24,468 bases of DNA, from contig JBGURM010000096.1 of assembly GCA_045132035.1 (NCBI GenBank), positions 1-24,468 of the forward strand, written 5' to 3'. Origin of the DNA: UBA2450 sp045132035 (GTDB lineage: Bacteria > Bacillota_I > Bacilli_A > RFN20 > CAG-826). The notes beneath the pieces are model-generated. The model worked only from the letters and a program-made list of their open reading frames with translations, searched no databases and had not been told where the DNA came from. Made by a program: the position numbers and the translations under genes. Below, piece after piece: positions 6,571 to 15,102 of this stretch (position 1 is its first letter; each line of letters starts with the position of its first letter).

Positions 6571-7166
6571 ACATTAACTCCTGAGAATAATCCTTGTAAT
6601 CCCATTAAGGCAATTGCCATAATGGCCGCGGTAATTAAAGCGATTGGTAAACCCTTAAATGCTTTAGGGGTATTTGCAGATTCTAATCTAGTTCTAATAC
6701 AGCTAAAGGTCACGATGATGATTAAGAAACCGATAGAAGTACCTAAACCATTCGCTAAAGAATTTAAGAACGTTAATCCTTGATCAGTATTTCCTTGAAC
6801 AACACCTAAAACCGCACAGTTTGTGGTAATTAATGGTAAATAGATACCAAGTGATTTATATAGCGAAGGAGAATATTTCTTAATAAATAGACCCACTAAT
6901 TGGACTAAAGAGGCAATAACTAAGATATATGCCACTGTATCCATATATGGAATACCAGCAGGCACTAAAACATAAGTGTAAAGTGGCCAACAAATTAAAG
7001 TCGCAAGTAAAATAACAAAGACGACAGCGATTCCCATTCCTAAAGATGACTTAACTTTCTTAGAAACCCCTAAGAACGGACATATTCCATAGAATCTTGA
7101 TAAAACAACGTTATCAATTAACATGCTACTTAAAATAGCTAAAAGGAAGGAAATAAAGATGTTCAT
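6567..7166 (-). CDS. rnfA: Rnf complex membrane subunit A
   Basis: This 199-residue, six-helix membrane subunit pairs with RnfE. In the related Nqr and Rnf structures, two cysteines from each partner hold a [2Fe-2S] cluster inside the membrane. The expected motifs are present: YGICPFLGVSK with C29, and TTNCAVLG with C117. Its length is normal for the family. The start overlaps the rnfE stop as TAATG, and the stop TGA overlaps the start of the 62-residue gene. Nothing in the sequence suggests loss of function. Confidence 0.95.
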   Translation of the reverse strand: MNIFISFLLAILSSMLIDNVVLSRFYGICPFLGVSKKVKSSLGMGIAVVFVILLATLICWPLYTYVLVPAGIPYMDTVAYILVIASLVQLVGLFIKKYSPSLYKSLGIYLPLITTNCAVLGVVQGNTDQGLTFLNSLANGLGTSIGFLIIIVTFSCIRTRLESANTPKAFKGLPIALITAAIMAIALMGLQGLFSGVNV

Positions 7167-7897
7167 TATTTATTACCTCCTGCTATTGCAGCTTGTTGAG
7201 CGGCTTTTGCTTCTTGAGCTTTTCTAATCTTTTCTTGTCTATCTTTATAGGCTTTTAATTCAGCTTTACGGTTTTGAATAAAGGTAATAACCGCTAGGAT
7301 GATACCAAAGACAATAAAGGCGCCAACTGGAGTTTGGAATAATGAAATTTCATATCCAACTGGAATAATTTGTAATTTGAAATATGGGATAAAGGTAAAG
7401 ATCTTTCCAAAAGAGAAAGCACCTGTACCAATAATTTCCCTAAAGAAGGCCATTAAAATGAGGGCTAAGGTATATCCAACACCCATACCTAAAGCGTCAA
7501 TAAACGAATCAAATACTTTGTTTTTAGAAGCATAAGCTTCTGCTCTACCTAAAACGATACAGTTAACAACAATAAGTGAAATAAAGACACCTAACGTTGA
7601 ATATAGTTCAGGTAAGAAAGCATTAGTCATCATCTTAACGATTGTGACAAATGTCGCAATAATAACGATATAAGATGGGGTTCTAATTTCTTCTGGAATT
7701 AATTTTCTAAGTAAAGAAACTAAGATGTTAGAGCAAATCAAAACAATGGTGAAAAGTAATCCCATTCCGATTGCGGCTTCAACACTCTTAGTGGTTGCTA
7801 AAGCTGGACAAGTACCTAAGATAGAAACAAATAATGGGTTTTCTATCGTAATGCCCTTTAAGAAATTAAGTTTGGTTTGTCCTTTTTCCCTTGCCAT
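7166..7897 (-). CDS. rnfE: Rnf complex membrane subunit E
   Basis: This 243-residue membrane subunit is homologous to RnfA and forms the pseudo-symmetric partner. Its cluster cysteines are C30 in LGTCPALATT and C113 in VVNCIVLGRAEA, both in family motifs. It is longer than RnfA because of a charged, alanine-rich cytoplasmic tail of about 30 residues (KAYKDRQEKIRKAQEAKAAQ onward), a common type of tail in RnfE. Its start overlaps the rnfG stop and its stop overlaps the rnfA start, each as TAATG. Confidence 0.95.
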   Translation of the reverse strand: MAREKGQTKLNFLKGITIENPLFVSILGTCPALATTKSVEAAIGMGLLFTIVLICSNILVSLLRKLIPEEIRTPSYIVIIATFVTIVKMMTNAFLPELYSTLGVFISLIVVNCIVLGRAEAYASKNKVFDSFIDALGMGVGYTLALILMAFFREIIGTGAFSFGKIFTFIPYFKLQIIPVGYEISLFQTPVGAFIVFGIILAVITFIQNRKAELKAYKDRQEKIRKAQEAKAAQQAAIAGGNK

Positions 7898-8409
7898 TAC
7901 TCAATTATCCAACTTTCTATATAATCTTTCGCTTCTTTAATCATATCATGGACAAGTGTTGCTCCATATGTTGCTCCACAATGGACATCAACACTTTCAT
8001 AATCTTCTGTGTCATTGATTTTTGGAATGTAATTATCTTCTAAAGTAGAAGCATATGTTTGTTCATCAGTAACCATATAAACACCTGCGTATTTATAATT
8101 ACCATTAGAACCAGTAAATCCTACAAGTAAAGAAATCTTTCCATACATATTTGAACCAGTGGTCCTAAAAGCGTGACCACCAGTCACATCATATTGATAT
8201 TTAACATATTTACCATATGATGCTTCTCTTTCAGTGCTAATTTCAGTACCTTCACCAAATATTTGGGTGATACCTTTAAGAACTTTAGCTTGTTCATTTT
8301 TAACAATTTGATCTTTAGTGACCATATTGGCTAAACCAATAAGAACCGCACTACTAGCGGCGATCGCCCCTAAAGTAATAGAGGTAATAATATAATGCTT
8401 TTTAGACAT
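7897..8409 (-). CDS. rnfG: Rnf complex FMN-carrying subunit G (divergent)
   Basis: RnfG is a periplasmic-side or extracellular subunit anchored by one helix, carrying covalent FMN on the threonine of a D-x-x-S/T-G-A-T motif. This 170-residue copy has the anchor at about 7-29 and the motif as DVHCGAT (141-147). The aspartate and the acceptor Thr147 are kept, but the usual Ser/Thr before GAT is Cys144. The usual ETPGLG segment is also altered (DEQTYAS near 115). It is somewhat short for the family. AAAGGAGGT precedes the start within the end of rnfD, with an 8-base overlap. Gene order makes the assignment secure. Confidence 0.88.
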   Translation of the reverse strand: MSKKHYIITSITLGAIAASSAVLIGLANMVTKDQIVKNEQAKVLKGITQIFGEGTEISTEREASYGKYVKYQYDVTGGHAFRTTGSNMYGKISLLVGFTGSNGNYKYAGVYMVTDEQTYASTLEDNYIPKINDTEDYESVDVHCGATYGATLVHDMIKEAKDYIESWIIE

Positions 8410-9523
8410 GATAGATACCTCCTTTAAAGATTGCTAGGAAGATAACTAAAGCGGAGATAACAATAATTAATCCCATCGCTAAGAATTTCTTCCATGTATA
8501 TCTTGGATTACTCCATTCATAGTGATCTAAAACAACCGCGACCATATTAGCGATTAAGATTGAGAAGCCAACGCCTTCTGGAAGCGCGGCAAATAAACGG
8601 ATGAAGATTGTAGCAACCGCTGCAACCATGCCATATATATAACGTGAAGGAGAATTAATTGGGCTAGTAACTGGATCAGTTAACATAAATGTTCCACCAA
8701 AGAGAACTCCACCACTAAGTAAGCTATAAAGCATAAAATTAAATGGATTAACATCTTGATTTAAACCAAAGATTGATAATCCTGCGATTAAAGAAAGAAG
8801 AGCAAATGTTCCAAAATAAGAAACAACAATACGATAGTCGCAACTTCTTCTGATTAATAAGTAAACTAAACCAATAATAATGGTAATTTTATATACTTCG
8901 CCAAGTGTTCCAGGAATCCTTCCTAAAAACATATCAAGAAGCGGATATTGAGTGATATTCGCTAAAGAACCCCCGTTAATTAGTCCTAAAGGTGTCGCTC
9001 CAGCAGCAGCGTCAGGAATGGAATAATACCAAGTTGGAACATAAGTAACATATTGTGAACCAAAACATAATTTTGCAAATAACATTCCTACTGCAGCAGG
9101 GTTAAAGATATTACTTCCGAGTCCACCAAAAACTAATTTGCCAATTACAATACCAACTAAAGCACCGATGATAACTGCATATATTGGTGCGCCAGCAGGC
9201 ATAATTAAAGTAAAGATAACCGCGCTAATTGCAGGAGTTAAGATATTGTTAATTGTGAAGTTACCTTTATATGAATGTTCAAATTTATCTTTGAAGGTTC
9301 TTTTAACATCATCTTTTGGATACATGTTCTTTAAACCAATAAATACAAATTCCGCTCCAATCATAACCGCTAAAGAGATAACTAAATTAACGATTGTATT
9401 AACGGGATAAACGACACAAGAAAAGATAAGAGTAGGTGCGAGGGCAATTAAAACATCCATCATCATGCGAGTGACGTTGGCTTTTCTTCGTAAATGAGGA
9501 GCGTTTTCCTTAATAATTGTCAT
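8402..9523 (-). CDS. rnfD: Rnf complex membrane subunit D
   Basis: RnfD is the large integral membrane subunit, carrying a second covalent FMN. This 373-residue protein shows the family features, including GSNIFNPAAVGMLFA (136-150) and a flavinylation site read as DAAAGATPLG (171-180). The acceptor Thr177 and Asp171 are present, but the normal Ser/Thr before GAT is Ala174. The motif TDPVTSP in the second half is typical of the NqrB/RnfD family. There is no Shine-Dalgarno; the ATGA overlap with rnfC suggests translational coupling. Confidence 0.95.
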   Translation of the reverse strand: MTIIKENAPHLRRKANVTRMMMDVLIALAPTLIFSCVVYPVNTIVNLVISLAVMIGAEFVFIGLKNMYPKDDVKRTFKDKFEHSYKGNFTINNILTPAISAVIFTLIMPAGAPIYAVIIGALVGIVIGKLVFGGLGSNIFNPAAVGMLFAKLCFGSQYVTYVPTWYYSIPDAAAGATPLGLINGGSLANITQYPLLDMFLGRIPGTLGEVYKITIIIGLVYLLIRRSCDYRIVVSYFGTFALLSLIAGLSIFGLNQDVNPFNFMLYSLLSGGVLFGGTFMLTDPVTSPINSPSRYIYGMVAAVATIFIRLFAALPEGVGFSILIANMVAVVLDHYEWSNPRYTWKKFLAMGLIIVISALVIFLAIFKGGIYHV

Positions 9524-10821
9524 AACTTCGCAATCATCTTAGCCTTTCTAATATAGTCTGTAACATGAATCTTTGAGGTACATGTATATGCACATAATCC
9601 ACATTCAATGCATCTTAAAGGATTGAGTGATTTAATTCTTTCTTTATCTAAAGTCTTCACCGCGTTCATAATTTGAACTGGCTCTAAATGAACTGGACAA
9701 GTTAAAACACAGCTACCACATCTAACACATGGTTCTTCTTTATCTTCAGTCTTGTCTAAAACAATAATTGATGTAACTGTTTTAGTGACAATAATATCAT
9801 CACTAGGAACAGAAGCGCCCATCATTGGTCCACCCATAATAAAGACTTTATCTTTCTCTGGATTTTTATATCCACCGCACATAGGAATTAACTCTTTTAC
9901 TGGAGTTCCTACACGTACTCTGAAGTTTTTAGGAAAATTAATGCCATCCCCTGTAATAGTAATAAAACGTTTAATAACTGGCATGTTATATTTAATTGCT
10001 TTATAAATACCCACCATTGTGGAGACGTTAAAATTAATGATTCCTCTATTAGATGGTAATTCACCTGGTTTAAGTTGGATACCAGTTGCGTTTTTAATCA
10101 TTTCAACTTCCCAACCTTGTGGATAATAGTTACCAACTAAACATAATTCAATACCACTACCAGCGTATTCTTTAACCATTTGGGTATAGACTTGTTTAAT
10201 ATCCTTATATTTTGATTTAATACAAATTTTAGCGTGTTTACAGTTAAAAGCCTGCATCACATATTTAATGCCTTCCATAATACGATATGGGAATTCAAGC
10301 ATTAATCTGTGGTCAGCGGTAATATATGGTTCACATTCAATACCATTGATGAGAATCATATTAATTGGTTTATCTGTTTGGAATTTGATATATGTTGGGA
10401 AAGATGAACCACCTAAGCCAACATTTGCAGTCTCTTTAATGATTTCAGTCATCTCTTCTTTACTAAGAGCAGCAATCTCTTCTGGAGTTCTTTGTTTAAC
10501 AGAAGGATCTAATGTATCTTTGAAATCATTTTCCAATTTAATGAAATCAGTTAATTTACCATTTCTATGATAATGTTTTTCTAAACCGACAAAGGTTCCT
10601 GAACAAGTCGCATGAATTGGTTGTTCAAAAAATGGACCATGACGCATACCAATAACTTGGCAAGAATTAACATGGTCTCCTTCTTTAACGTATAAGTCCG
10701 CTTTTGGACATCTAGCGTTTGCCATAGCAATAAAAAGATACTTAGGTTCGGTGTATCTAATAGCAGGTAACATACCAACTAATTTCTTTGTATCTTTAAT
10801 ATGTCTAGTTTTCTCTATCAT
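9520..10821 (-). CDS. rnfC: Rnf complex NADH/FMN-binding subunit C
   Basis: RnfC is the cytoplasmic subunit that exchanges electrons with NAD(H). This 433-residue protein has the nucleotide-binding signature GLGGSSFPT (135-143), the IECEPYITADHRLM region, and two C-terminal 4Fe-4S clusters at C365/C368/C371/C375 and C404/C407/C410/C414. In the second cluster the proline that usually follows the last cysteine is threonine (CTSKI). Length is normal. It is the first gene of the rnf run, 47 bases after the CmpB-type gene, with no terminator between. No convincing Shine-Dalgarno precedes the ATG; the TGTATACA palindrome occupies that position. With RnfB shortened, RnfC holds the only ferredoxin-type clusters encoded in the operon. 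Confidence 0.95.
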   Translation of the reverse strand: MIEKTRHIKDTKKLVGMLPAIRYTEPKYLFIAMANARCPKADLYVKEGDHVNSCQVIGMRHGPFFEQPIHATCSGTFVGLEKHYHRNGKLTDFIKLENDFKDTLDPSVKQRTPEEIAALSKEEMTEIIKETANVGLGGSSFPTYIKFQTDKPINMILINGIECEPYITADHRLMLEFPYRIMEGIKYVMQAFNCKHAKICIKSKYKDIKQVYTQMVKEYAGSGIELCLVGNYYPQGWEVEMIKNATGIQLKPGELPSNRGIINFNVSTMVGIYKAIKYNMPVIKRFITITGDGINFPKNFRVRVGTPVKELIPMCGGYKNPEKDKVFIMGGPMMGASVPSDDIIVTKTVTSIIVLDKTEDKEEPCVRCGSCVLTCPVHLEPVQIMNAVKTLDKERIKSLNPLRCIECGLCAYTCTSKIHVTDYIRKAKMIAKL

Positions 10822-10825
10822 GTCT

Positions 10826-10833
10826 TGTATACA
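10826..10833. promoter_or_regulatory. TGTATACA palindrome in the rnfC leader
   Basis: The octamer lies 4-12 bases before the rnfC start codon, where a Shine-Dalgarno would be expected. It matches the core of the palindrome in the eda/pectinesterase region. It may be a regulator site or coincidence. Confidence 0.3.
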
Positions 10834-10868
10834 TCATAATCCTATCACAAAAAATATGAAATATATAA

Positions 10869-11765
10869 TTAATTTTCGTTATCAGTTTTTATTGGTCTAC
10901 CATTCTCATCATAATTAGCACCTTTATTCTTCTCTTTTTCAGGGTCGATGTATATCTTTTCATCAATCTTCGCTTTGATTTTATTCTCTTTCTTTGGTTT
11001 ATTTTGCTGTTCAATAATTGATTGTTGTATTTGCTCTGGTAGAGAAGCAAAGATTTTATCTTTTGCACCTTTTTCAGCTTTAGCAATATGTTCTCTTAAT
11101 TCTTCTGCTTTAGCGATGATTCCACTTTCAGTAGCGAATTTACTTACTTTAGCGAACGCTCCAGTAGAGACAACAAAGTCGTAGATGAATATACCATATA
11201 TACAACCCATTAGGAAAATAAATCCAAAGTGAGCGATTTCTCCTTCTCCACCAAACATGTAGATATACATATCACTTGCTAATTTATATAAGAAAGGATT
11301 AATCGCGTAATAATAAATAACTGCCACCATTCCCCAAATAAGAGTGAATACTGGGCAAATTATTCCCATGATATTTCCTTTCATATTTGAATAGTCCCAT
11401 AATTTAACGTGGAAGCCTTTAACAAATATAACACCTGCTATAAATTCAAGTAACACCATACTAATCCACATCAAAATAATTGGTAATAGATCAGCGACAG
11501 TTGGTCCACTAATAACGTCTTTCCCGAATAGGTTCCCAAGCGGATTATAAAAAACTAAGTTACTTGGAAGAAAAGAAACACAGACAAAACACATCGTAAA
11601 CATTAAGACTGTTCCAAAACCATAAAGTGGTAACCAAGGACCTTTATTGAAACCTGGATTGACCCACTTTTTAGCGGAACAAAATCTTCTAAAAAGAACT
11701 TCGATAACCCATCCGAGCATCGAACCAAAAATAAATAAGAATAAATATAATAAGAATATTTGCAT
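10869..11765 (-). CDS. CmpB-type (putative ABC transporter type IV) membrane protein
   Basis: This 298-residue protein has about six membrane segments in its first 200 residues and the family pattern GWVIEVLFRRF then NPGFNKGPWLPLYGFG, typical of PF06541 (putative ABC-transporter type IV, CmpB). The last 90 residues are highly charged, with a Lys/Glu-rich segment that is probably cytoplasmic and partly coiled. Function is not known for the family. AGAGGAAA precedes the start, a TATAAT lies upstream, and a terminator separates it from the PIG-L gene. It may be co-transcribed with rnfC, 47 bases downstream, since no terminator intervenes. Confidence 0.8.
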   Translation of the reverse strand: MQIFLLYLFLFIFGSMLGWVIEVLFRRFCSAKKWVNPGFNKGPWLPLYGFGTVLMFTMCFVCVSFLPSNLVFYNPLGNLFGKDVISGPTVADLLPIILMWISMVLLEFIAGVIFVKGFHVKLWDYSNMKGNIMGIICPVFTLIWGMVAVIYYYAINPFLYKLASDMYIYMFGGEGEIAHFGFIFLMGCIYGIFIYDFVVSTGAFAKVSKFATESGIIAKAEELREHIAKAEKGAKDKIFASLPEQIQQSIIEQQNKPKKENKIKAKIDEKIYIDPEKEKNKGANYDENGRPIKTDNEN

Positions 11766-11789
11766 CTTCTATTTCCTCTAATCCTTATT

Positions 11790-11795
11790 ATTATA
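11790..11795 (-). promoter_or_regulatory. Candidate -10 box (TATAAT) for the CmpB-type gene and possibly rnf
   Basis: A perfect TATAAT on the minus strand lies 25 bases before the start codon, just downstream of a terminator, where a promoter is needed. No good -35 hexamer is present at 16-18 bases, so the call is weak. Confidence 0.35.
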
Positions 11796-11810
11796 TCCTT
11801 ATATAGATAT

Positions 11811-11833
11811 AAAAAGAATCGTTTTACCGATTC
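11811..11833 (-). terminator. Rho-independent terminator after the PIG-L gene
   Basis: In the minus-strand RNA the arms GAAUCG and CGAUUC enclose a 6-base loop and are followed by five U residues. It lies 10 bases after the PIG-L stop codon. Confidence 0.7.
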
Positions 11834-11843
11834 CTTCTATATT

Positions 11844-12665
11844 CTATTCAAGGATTGAACTAACTTCTTGTTTTAGATCTTCCGCAAATGATAAAGCGTA
11901 TTCTTTAACACTTAGATTTGGATTCTTAAGTAGAGGTTTTAAATCAATCGCATAACTAATCATTTTAAATGTATCTACTGAATGAGATTGATAATATGTC
12001 GCGTTTTGATATCTTCTACCGATACTTGCTTTCGTATAGGCTTTTCCACCAGCGATTTGAGATTCAAAGACATCTAAGATTTTCTTTTGTAATCTTTCAT
12101 TTCTACTAACATCAAAGCCAATCTTCTTTTCATCATTAATCCAGTCTAATCCTCTCCAAACTTCACAACCATAGAATAACTTTGGTTGTTCTTCTTTTGG
12201 AAGAGATCTCACTGCTTCAATAACTTTAAGAGCCACTCCAATATGAGTAGGATGTTTGTCTAAAATCGAATGAGTGTAAATAACTTGTGGTCTTAATTCT
12301 TTAATAATATTGATGTAATCATTAATAGGTTCTTTATTATTTCTATCTTTAACTTCTTTTGATGAATAGTTAAGAAGATATAAGGAATGATATCTACCAA
12401 CTTCAGACGCTTTCTGTTGTTCTAAAATACGAACTTTCTTCATCTCTTCGTCTGTATAATCTTTAAACTTTCCACTTCTAGCGCTTCCCCCACCATCAGT
12501 GGTTACCGCTAAAGCGAAAGAATATTTTTTAGAGTAATAACCCTTAAGAATCCCATCAATTGCCATGATTTCGCAATCATCTTGATGAGCGCAGATACAA
12601 AGCCATTTTACTGGTTGTTCTTTTCTTTCTTTTGGATAATAAATACTTCCTTTTATCAGTTTCAT
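11844..12665 (-). CDS. PIG-L/LmbE family deacetylase
   Basis: Members of this zinc-dependent family remove acetyl groups from N-acetylglucosamine-containing compounds, including bacillithiol and lipid precursors. The 273-residue protein has the N-terminal motif AHQDDCEI (26-33; ligands expected at H27 and D30) and DKHPTHIGVA (136-145; H141 the likely third ligand). The canonical AHPDDE motif is altered by Gln for Pro and an inserted Cys. No signal peptide is seen, so it is cytoplasmic. It follows the phosphohexomutase gene by 21 bases in one operon, consistent with an amino-sugar substrate, but the actual substrate cannot be read from sequence. Length is normal. Confidence 0.85.
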   Translation of the reverse strand: MKLIKGSIYYPKERKEQPVKWLCICAHQDDCEIMAIDGILKGYYSKKYSFALAVTTDGGGSARSGKFKDYTDEEMKKVRILEQQKASEVGRYHSLYLLNYSSKEVKDRNNKEPINDYINIIKELRPQVIYTHSILDKHPTHIGVALKVIEAVRSLPKEEQPKLFYGCEVWRGLDWINDEKKIGFDVSRNERLQKKILDVFESQIAGGKAYTKASIGRRYQNATYYQSHSVDTFKMISYAIDLKPLLKNPNLSVKEYALSFAEDLKQEVSSILE

Positions 12666-12686
12666 TTCTAATACCTTCTAAGTTAA

Positions 12687-14141
12687 TTATTGTTTGTCAC
12701 CGTTTTTAATGGCAATGACGTCTTGAACTTGAGAAATATAGTCTTTAACTTCGTTAACTAATTCTCGTGCTGTTTTTTCATTTTTAAATTCAGAGAACAC
12801 TCTAAAGGCTGGTTCGGTACCACTTAGTCTTAAGAGTAACCATTCTCTATTTTCAAAAAGGAATTTAATATTTCTACCAAACATTTTTACATCTAAATAC
12901 TTTTTAGAAAGTTTTGGTAAGTTCTCTCTCATGTAGGTAAGCACTTCTTGGGCATCCACATCTAAAGTTATTAAATCTTCAGAGCAGTAATAATCATAAT
13001 CCACACTCTTCTTTAAATCGGAAATAATCTTACTAACTGGTTTATTTAATTTAATTGCCATTTCTAAGAATAACGCTCCTGAGAATGTCGCGTCTTTTCC
13101 GTATATATATCCTCTCATTGTGAGACCGCCACTACTTTCTCCACCTAGTAAAGCGTCAAATTCTTTCATACCAGCAGTGATGTTTTTAAACCCAACATCA
13201 ACTTCATGGCATTCATATCCTAAGGATTCCGCAATCATATCGACTAACACTGATGTCGCACAGTTTTTAACGATATCACCTTTATAACCTCTTTGAGTAA
13301 TTAAATACCAATAGATGACTGCTAAGATTTCATTAGCAGAGACATAATTACCTTTTTCATCAATGATTCCTAAACGGTCTCCATCACTATCAGTGGCCAT
13401 TCCTAAATCGTAGCCTTGGTTATAAACCGTCTCGCTAAACTCACCAGAAAGCGCCTCTTTTGTTGGATTTGGTAAATTAAAGCCAAAGAAAGCGTCATGG
13501 TCTTCATTAATAATTGTGAATTGGAAAATGTTGAGTTTCTGACTCATTGGTTTAAGTCCAATAACTCCAACACCATTCATATTGTTATATAAAACTTTTA
13601 ATTTGTTTTTAGTAATTGTTGGATCAATAAATGATTTGATATGAGATAAATAACTTCCTAAATTTGTGTAGTCTTCAAGTAAGTCTTTCTTTCTTGCTAA
13701 GCGGTCATGAATAACTTTGACTTCTGTAACTTCTTGAATCTTTTCTTCTAGTAAAGAAGTAAAAGCAACATCCGCGTCATATCCGTCTTTAGTAAAGACT
13801 TTAATGCCATTGAAATAATATGGGTTATGGGAAGCTGTAATCATTACTCCATAATAGTTACACATATCTTTTGTAGTACTCATAACTGCAGGAGTAGGAA
13901 CAACGTGGGTGTATAAGAAAACTTTAATTCCGTTTCCATTAAGAACTTCGGTAAACCATTTAGCAGCGTAATCGCTCATAAAACGATTATCATATCCGAC
14001 AATGATTGGTCGACTTTCTTGACCTTTTTCTAAAATGATGTTTGAAAGAGCTTGGGCCACTAACTGAATATTTTCTTTGTTAAAGTCGTCACCAATAACT
14101 CCTCTAAAACCACCAGTTCCAAATTGAATCTTCTTTCCCAT
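12687..14141 (-). CDS. Phosphoglucomutase/phosphomannomutase family protein
   Basis: This 484-residue alpha-D-phosphohexomutase interconverts hexose 1- and 6-phosphates. All four signature loops are present: the phosphoserine loop TASHNP with S104, the metal loop DSDGD (251-255), the sugar-specificity loop GGESSGG (333-339), and the phosphate-binding loop RLSGTEPAFR (438-447). GESSG-type sugar loops occur in several subfamilies, so glucose against mannose or glucosamine substrate is not settled. It is cytoplasmic. The leader is very AT-rich with TATAAT at 14193-14188, but no clear -35 box, and the Shine-Dalgarno is weak. The PIG-L gene follows. Confidence 0.9.
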   Translation of the reverse strand: MGKKIQFGTGGFRGVIGDDFNKENIQLVAQALSNIILEKGQESRPIIVGYDNRFMSDYAAKWFTEVLNGNGIKVFLYTHVVPTPAVMSTTKDMCNYYGVMITASHNPYYFNGIKVFTKDGYDADVAFTSLLEEKIQEVTEVKVIHDRLARKKDLLEDYTNLGSYLSHIKSFIDPTITKNKLKVLYNNMNGVGVIGLKPMSQKLNIFQFTIINEDHDAFFGFNLPNPTKEALSGEFSETVYNQGYDLGMATDSDGDRLGIIDEKGNYVSANEILAVIYWYLITQRGYKGDIVKNCATSVLVDMIAESLGYECHEVDVGFKNITAGMKEFDALLGGESSGGLTMRGYIYGKDATFSGALFLEMAIKLNKPVSKIISDLKKSVDYDYYCSEDLITLDVDAQEVLTYMRENLPKLSKKYLDVKMFGRNIKFLFENREWLLLRLSGTEPAFRVFSEFKNEKTARELVNEVKDYISQVQDVIAIKNGDKQ

Positions 14142-14243
14142 AAATCGTTTTTCGCTTTCTAAAAACTAATAAGTACACTTATATAATATTATATTGTTAA
14201 TATAAGAATATAATTATTTAGAAAAACAATAAAAAATGTAAAT

Positions 14244-14268
14244 AAAAACCTAATCTAGTACGATTAGG
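14244..14268 (-). terminator. Rho-independent terminator after kduD
   Basis: Seven-base arms CCTAATC and GATTAGG enclose a 6-base loop. On the minus strand the stem is followed by five T residues. It lies 25 bases after the kduD stop and closes the eda-kdgK-kduI-kduD operon. Confidence 0.75.
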
Positions 14269-14292
14269 CTTTATATTTTTGATAAATAATAT

Positions 14293-15087
14293 TTATTTAG
14301 GTTGTCTACCAATATAGGCTAAGATACCACCGTCAACGTAGAGAATATGACCATTAACCGCATTAGAGGCATCACTTGCTAAGAAGACTGCTGGTCCACC
14401 TAATTCAGAAGGTTCAAGCCATCTTCCTGCTGGTGTTCTAGCGCAGATGAATGTATCAAATGGATGTCTAGAACCATCAGGTTGTCTCTCTCTAAGAGGA
14501 GCAGTTTGTGGAGTGGCGATATAGCCAGGACCAATCGCATTACATTGAATGTTTTGATCACCATATTCCGCACAGATGTTCTTTGTTAACATCTTTAAGC
14601 CACCTTTAGCCGCAGCGTAAGCTGAAACTGTTTCTCTTCCTAATTCAGACATCATTGAGCAGATATTAATAATCTTTCCGTGTCCTTTTTTAATCATTGA
14701 AGGAATACAGACTTTGGAGCAAATAAATGGTCCAGTTAAGTCAACATCAATGACCGCTCTCCAGTCATCCGCAGACATTTCTGTCATTGGAATACGTTTA
14801 ATAATACCAGCGTTATTAACTAAGATATCAATAACACCAACTTCTTTTTCAATTTGTTTGACCATTTCGATAACTTGGTCTTCTTTGGTAACATCACAAA
14901 CATAACCATGTGCTTTAATACCAGCTTCTTCGTAGTTTTTATAACCCATGTCGACCATTTCTTGAGACATTGAGTTAAAGCAAATTGTTGCTCCTGCTTC
15001 TGCAAATGCTTTAGCAATTTCAAATCCGATACCGTAAACCGCACCAGTAATAAGAGCGACTTTACCTTTTAATGAAAACATTTCCAC
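14293..15087 (-). CDS. kduD: 2-dehydro-3-deoxy-D-gluconate 5-dehydrogenase (SDR)
   Basis: KduD reduces 3-deoxy-D-glycero-2,5-hexodiulosonate to 2-keto-3-deoxygluconate with NAD(P)H. This 264-residue short-chain dehydrogenase has the cofactor motif TGAVYGIG (14-21), NNAG (91-94) and the catalytic S144, Y157 and K161. It is very similar, from memory, to the streptococcal enzyme once named gluconate 5-dehydrogenase, including the segment KKGHGKIINICSMMSELG and the ending YIGRQPK. Placement after kduI decides for the KduD role. The GTG start at 15087 is preferred because AAGGAG lies 9 bases upstream; the ATG two codons later would be 15 bases away. It is last in its operon. Confidence 0.9.
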   Translation of the reverse strand: MEMFSLKGKVALITGAVYGIGFEIAKAFAEAGATICFNSMSQEMVDMGYKNYEEAGIKAHGYVCDVTKEDQVIEMVKQIEKEVGVIDILVNNAGIIKRIPMTEMSADDWRAVIDVDLTGPFICSKVCIPSMIKKGHGKIINICSMMSELGRETVSAYAAAKGGLKMLTKNICAEYGDQNIQCNAIGPGYIATPQTAPLRERQPDGSRHPFDTFICARTPAGRWLEPSELGGPAVFLASDASNAVNGHILYVDGGILAYIGRQPK

Positions 15088-15102
15088 TTTTTTAATCTCC
15101 TT

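Noticed and set aside
7897..8409. Loss of the FMN site in RnfG
   Set aside because: The acceptor threonine of GAT and the upstream aspartate are retained; only the preceding Ser/Thr is changed, so loss of flavin cannot be claimed.
14181..14194. Perfect 14-base palindrome ATATAATATTATAT in the phosphohexomutase leader
   Set aside because: It is pure A/T in a very AT-rich stretch and is explained by overlapping -10-like sequence; chance occurrence is likely.
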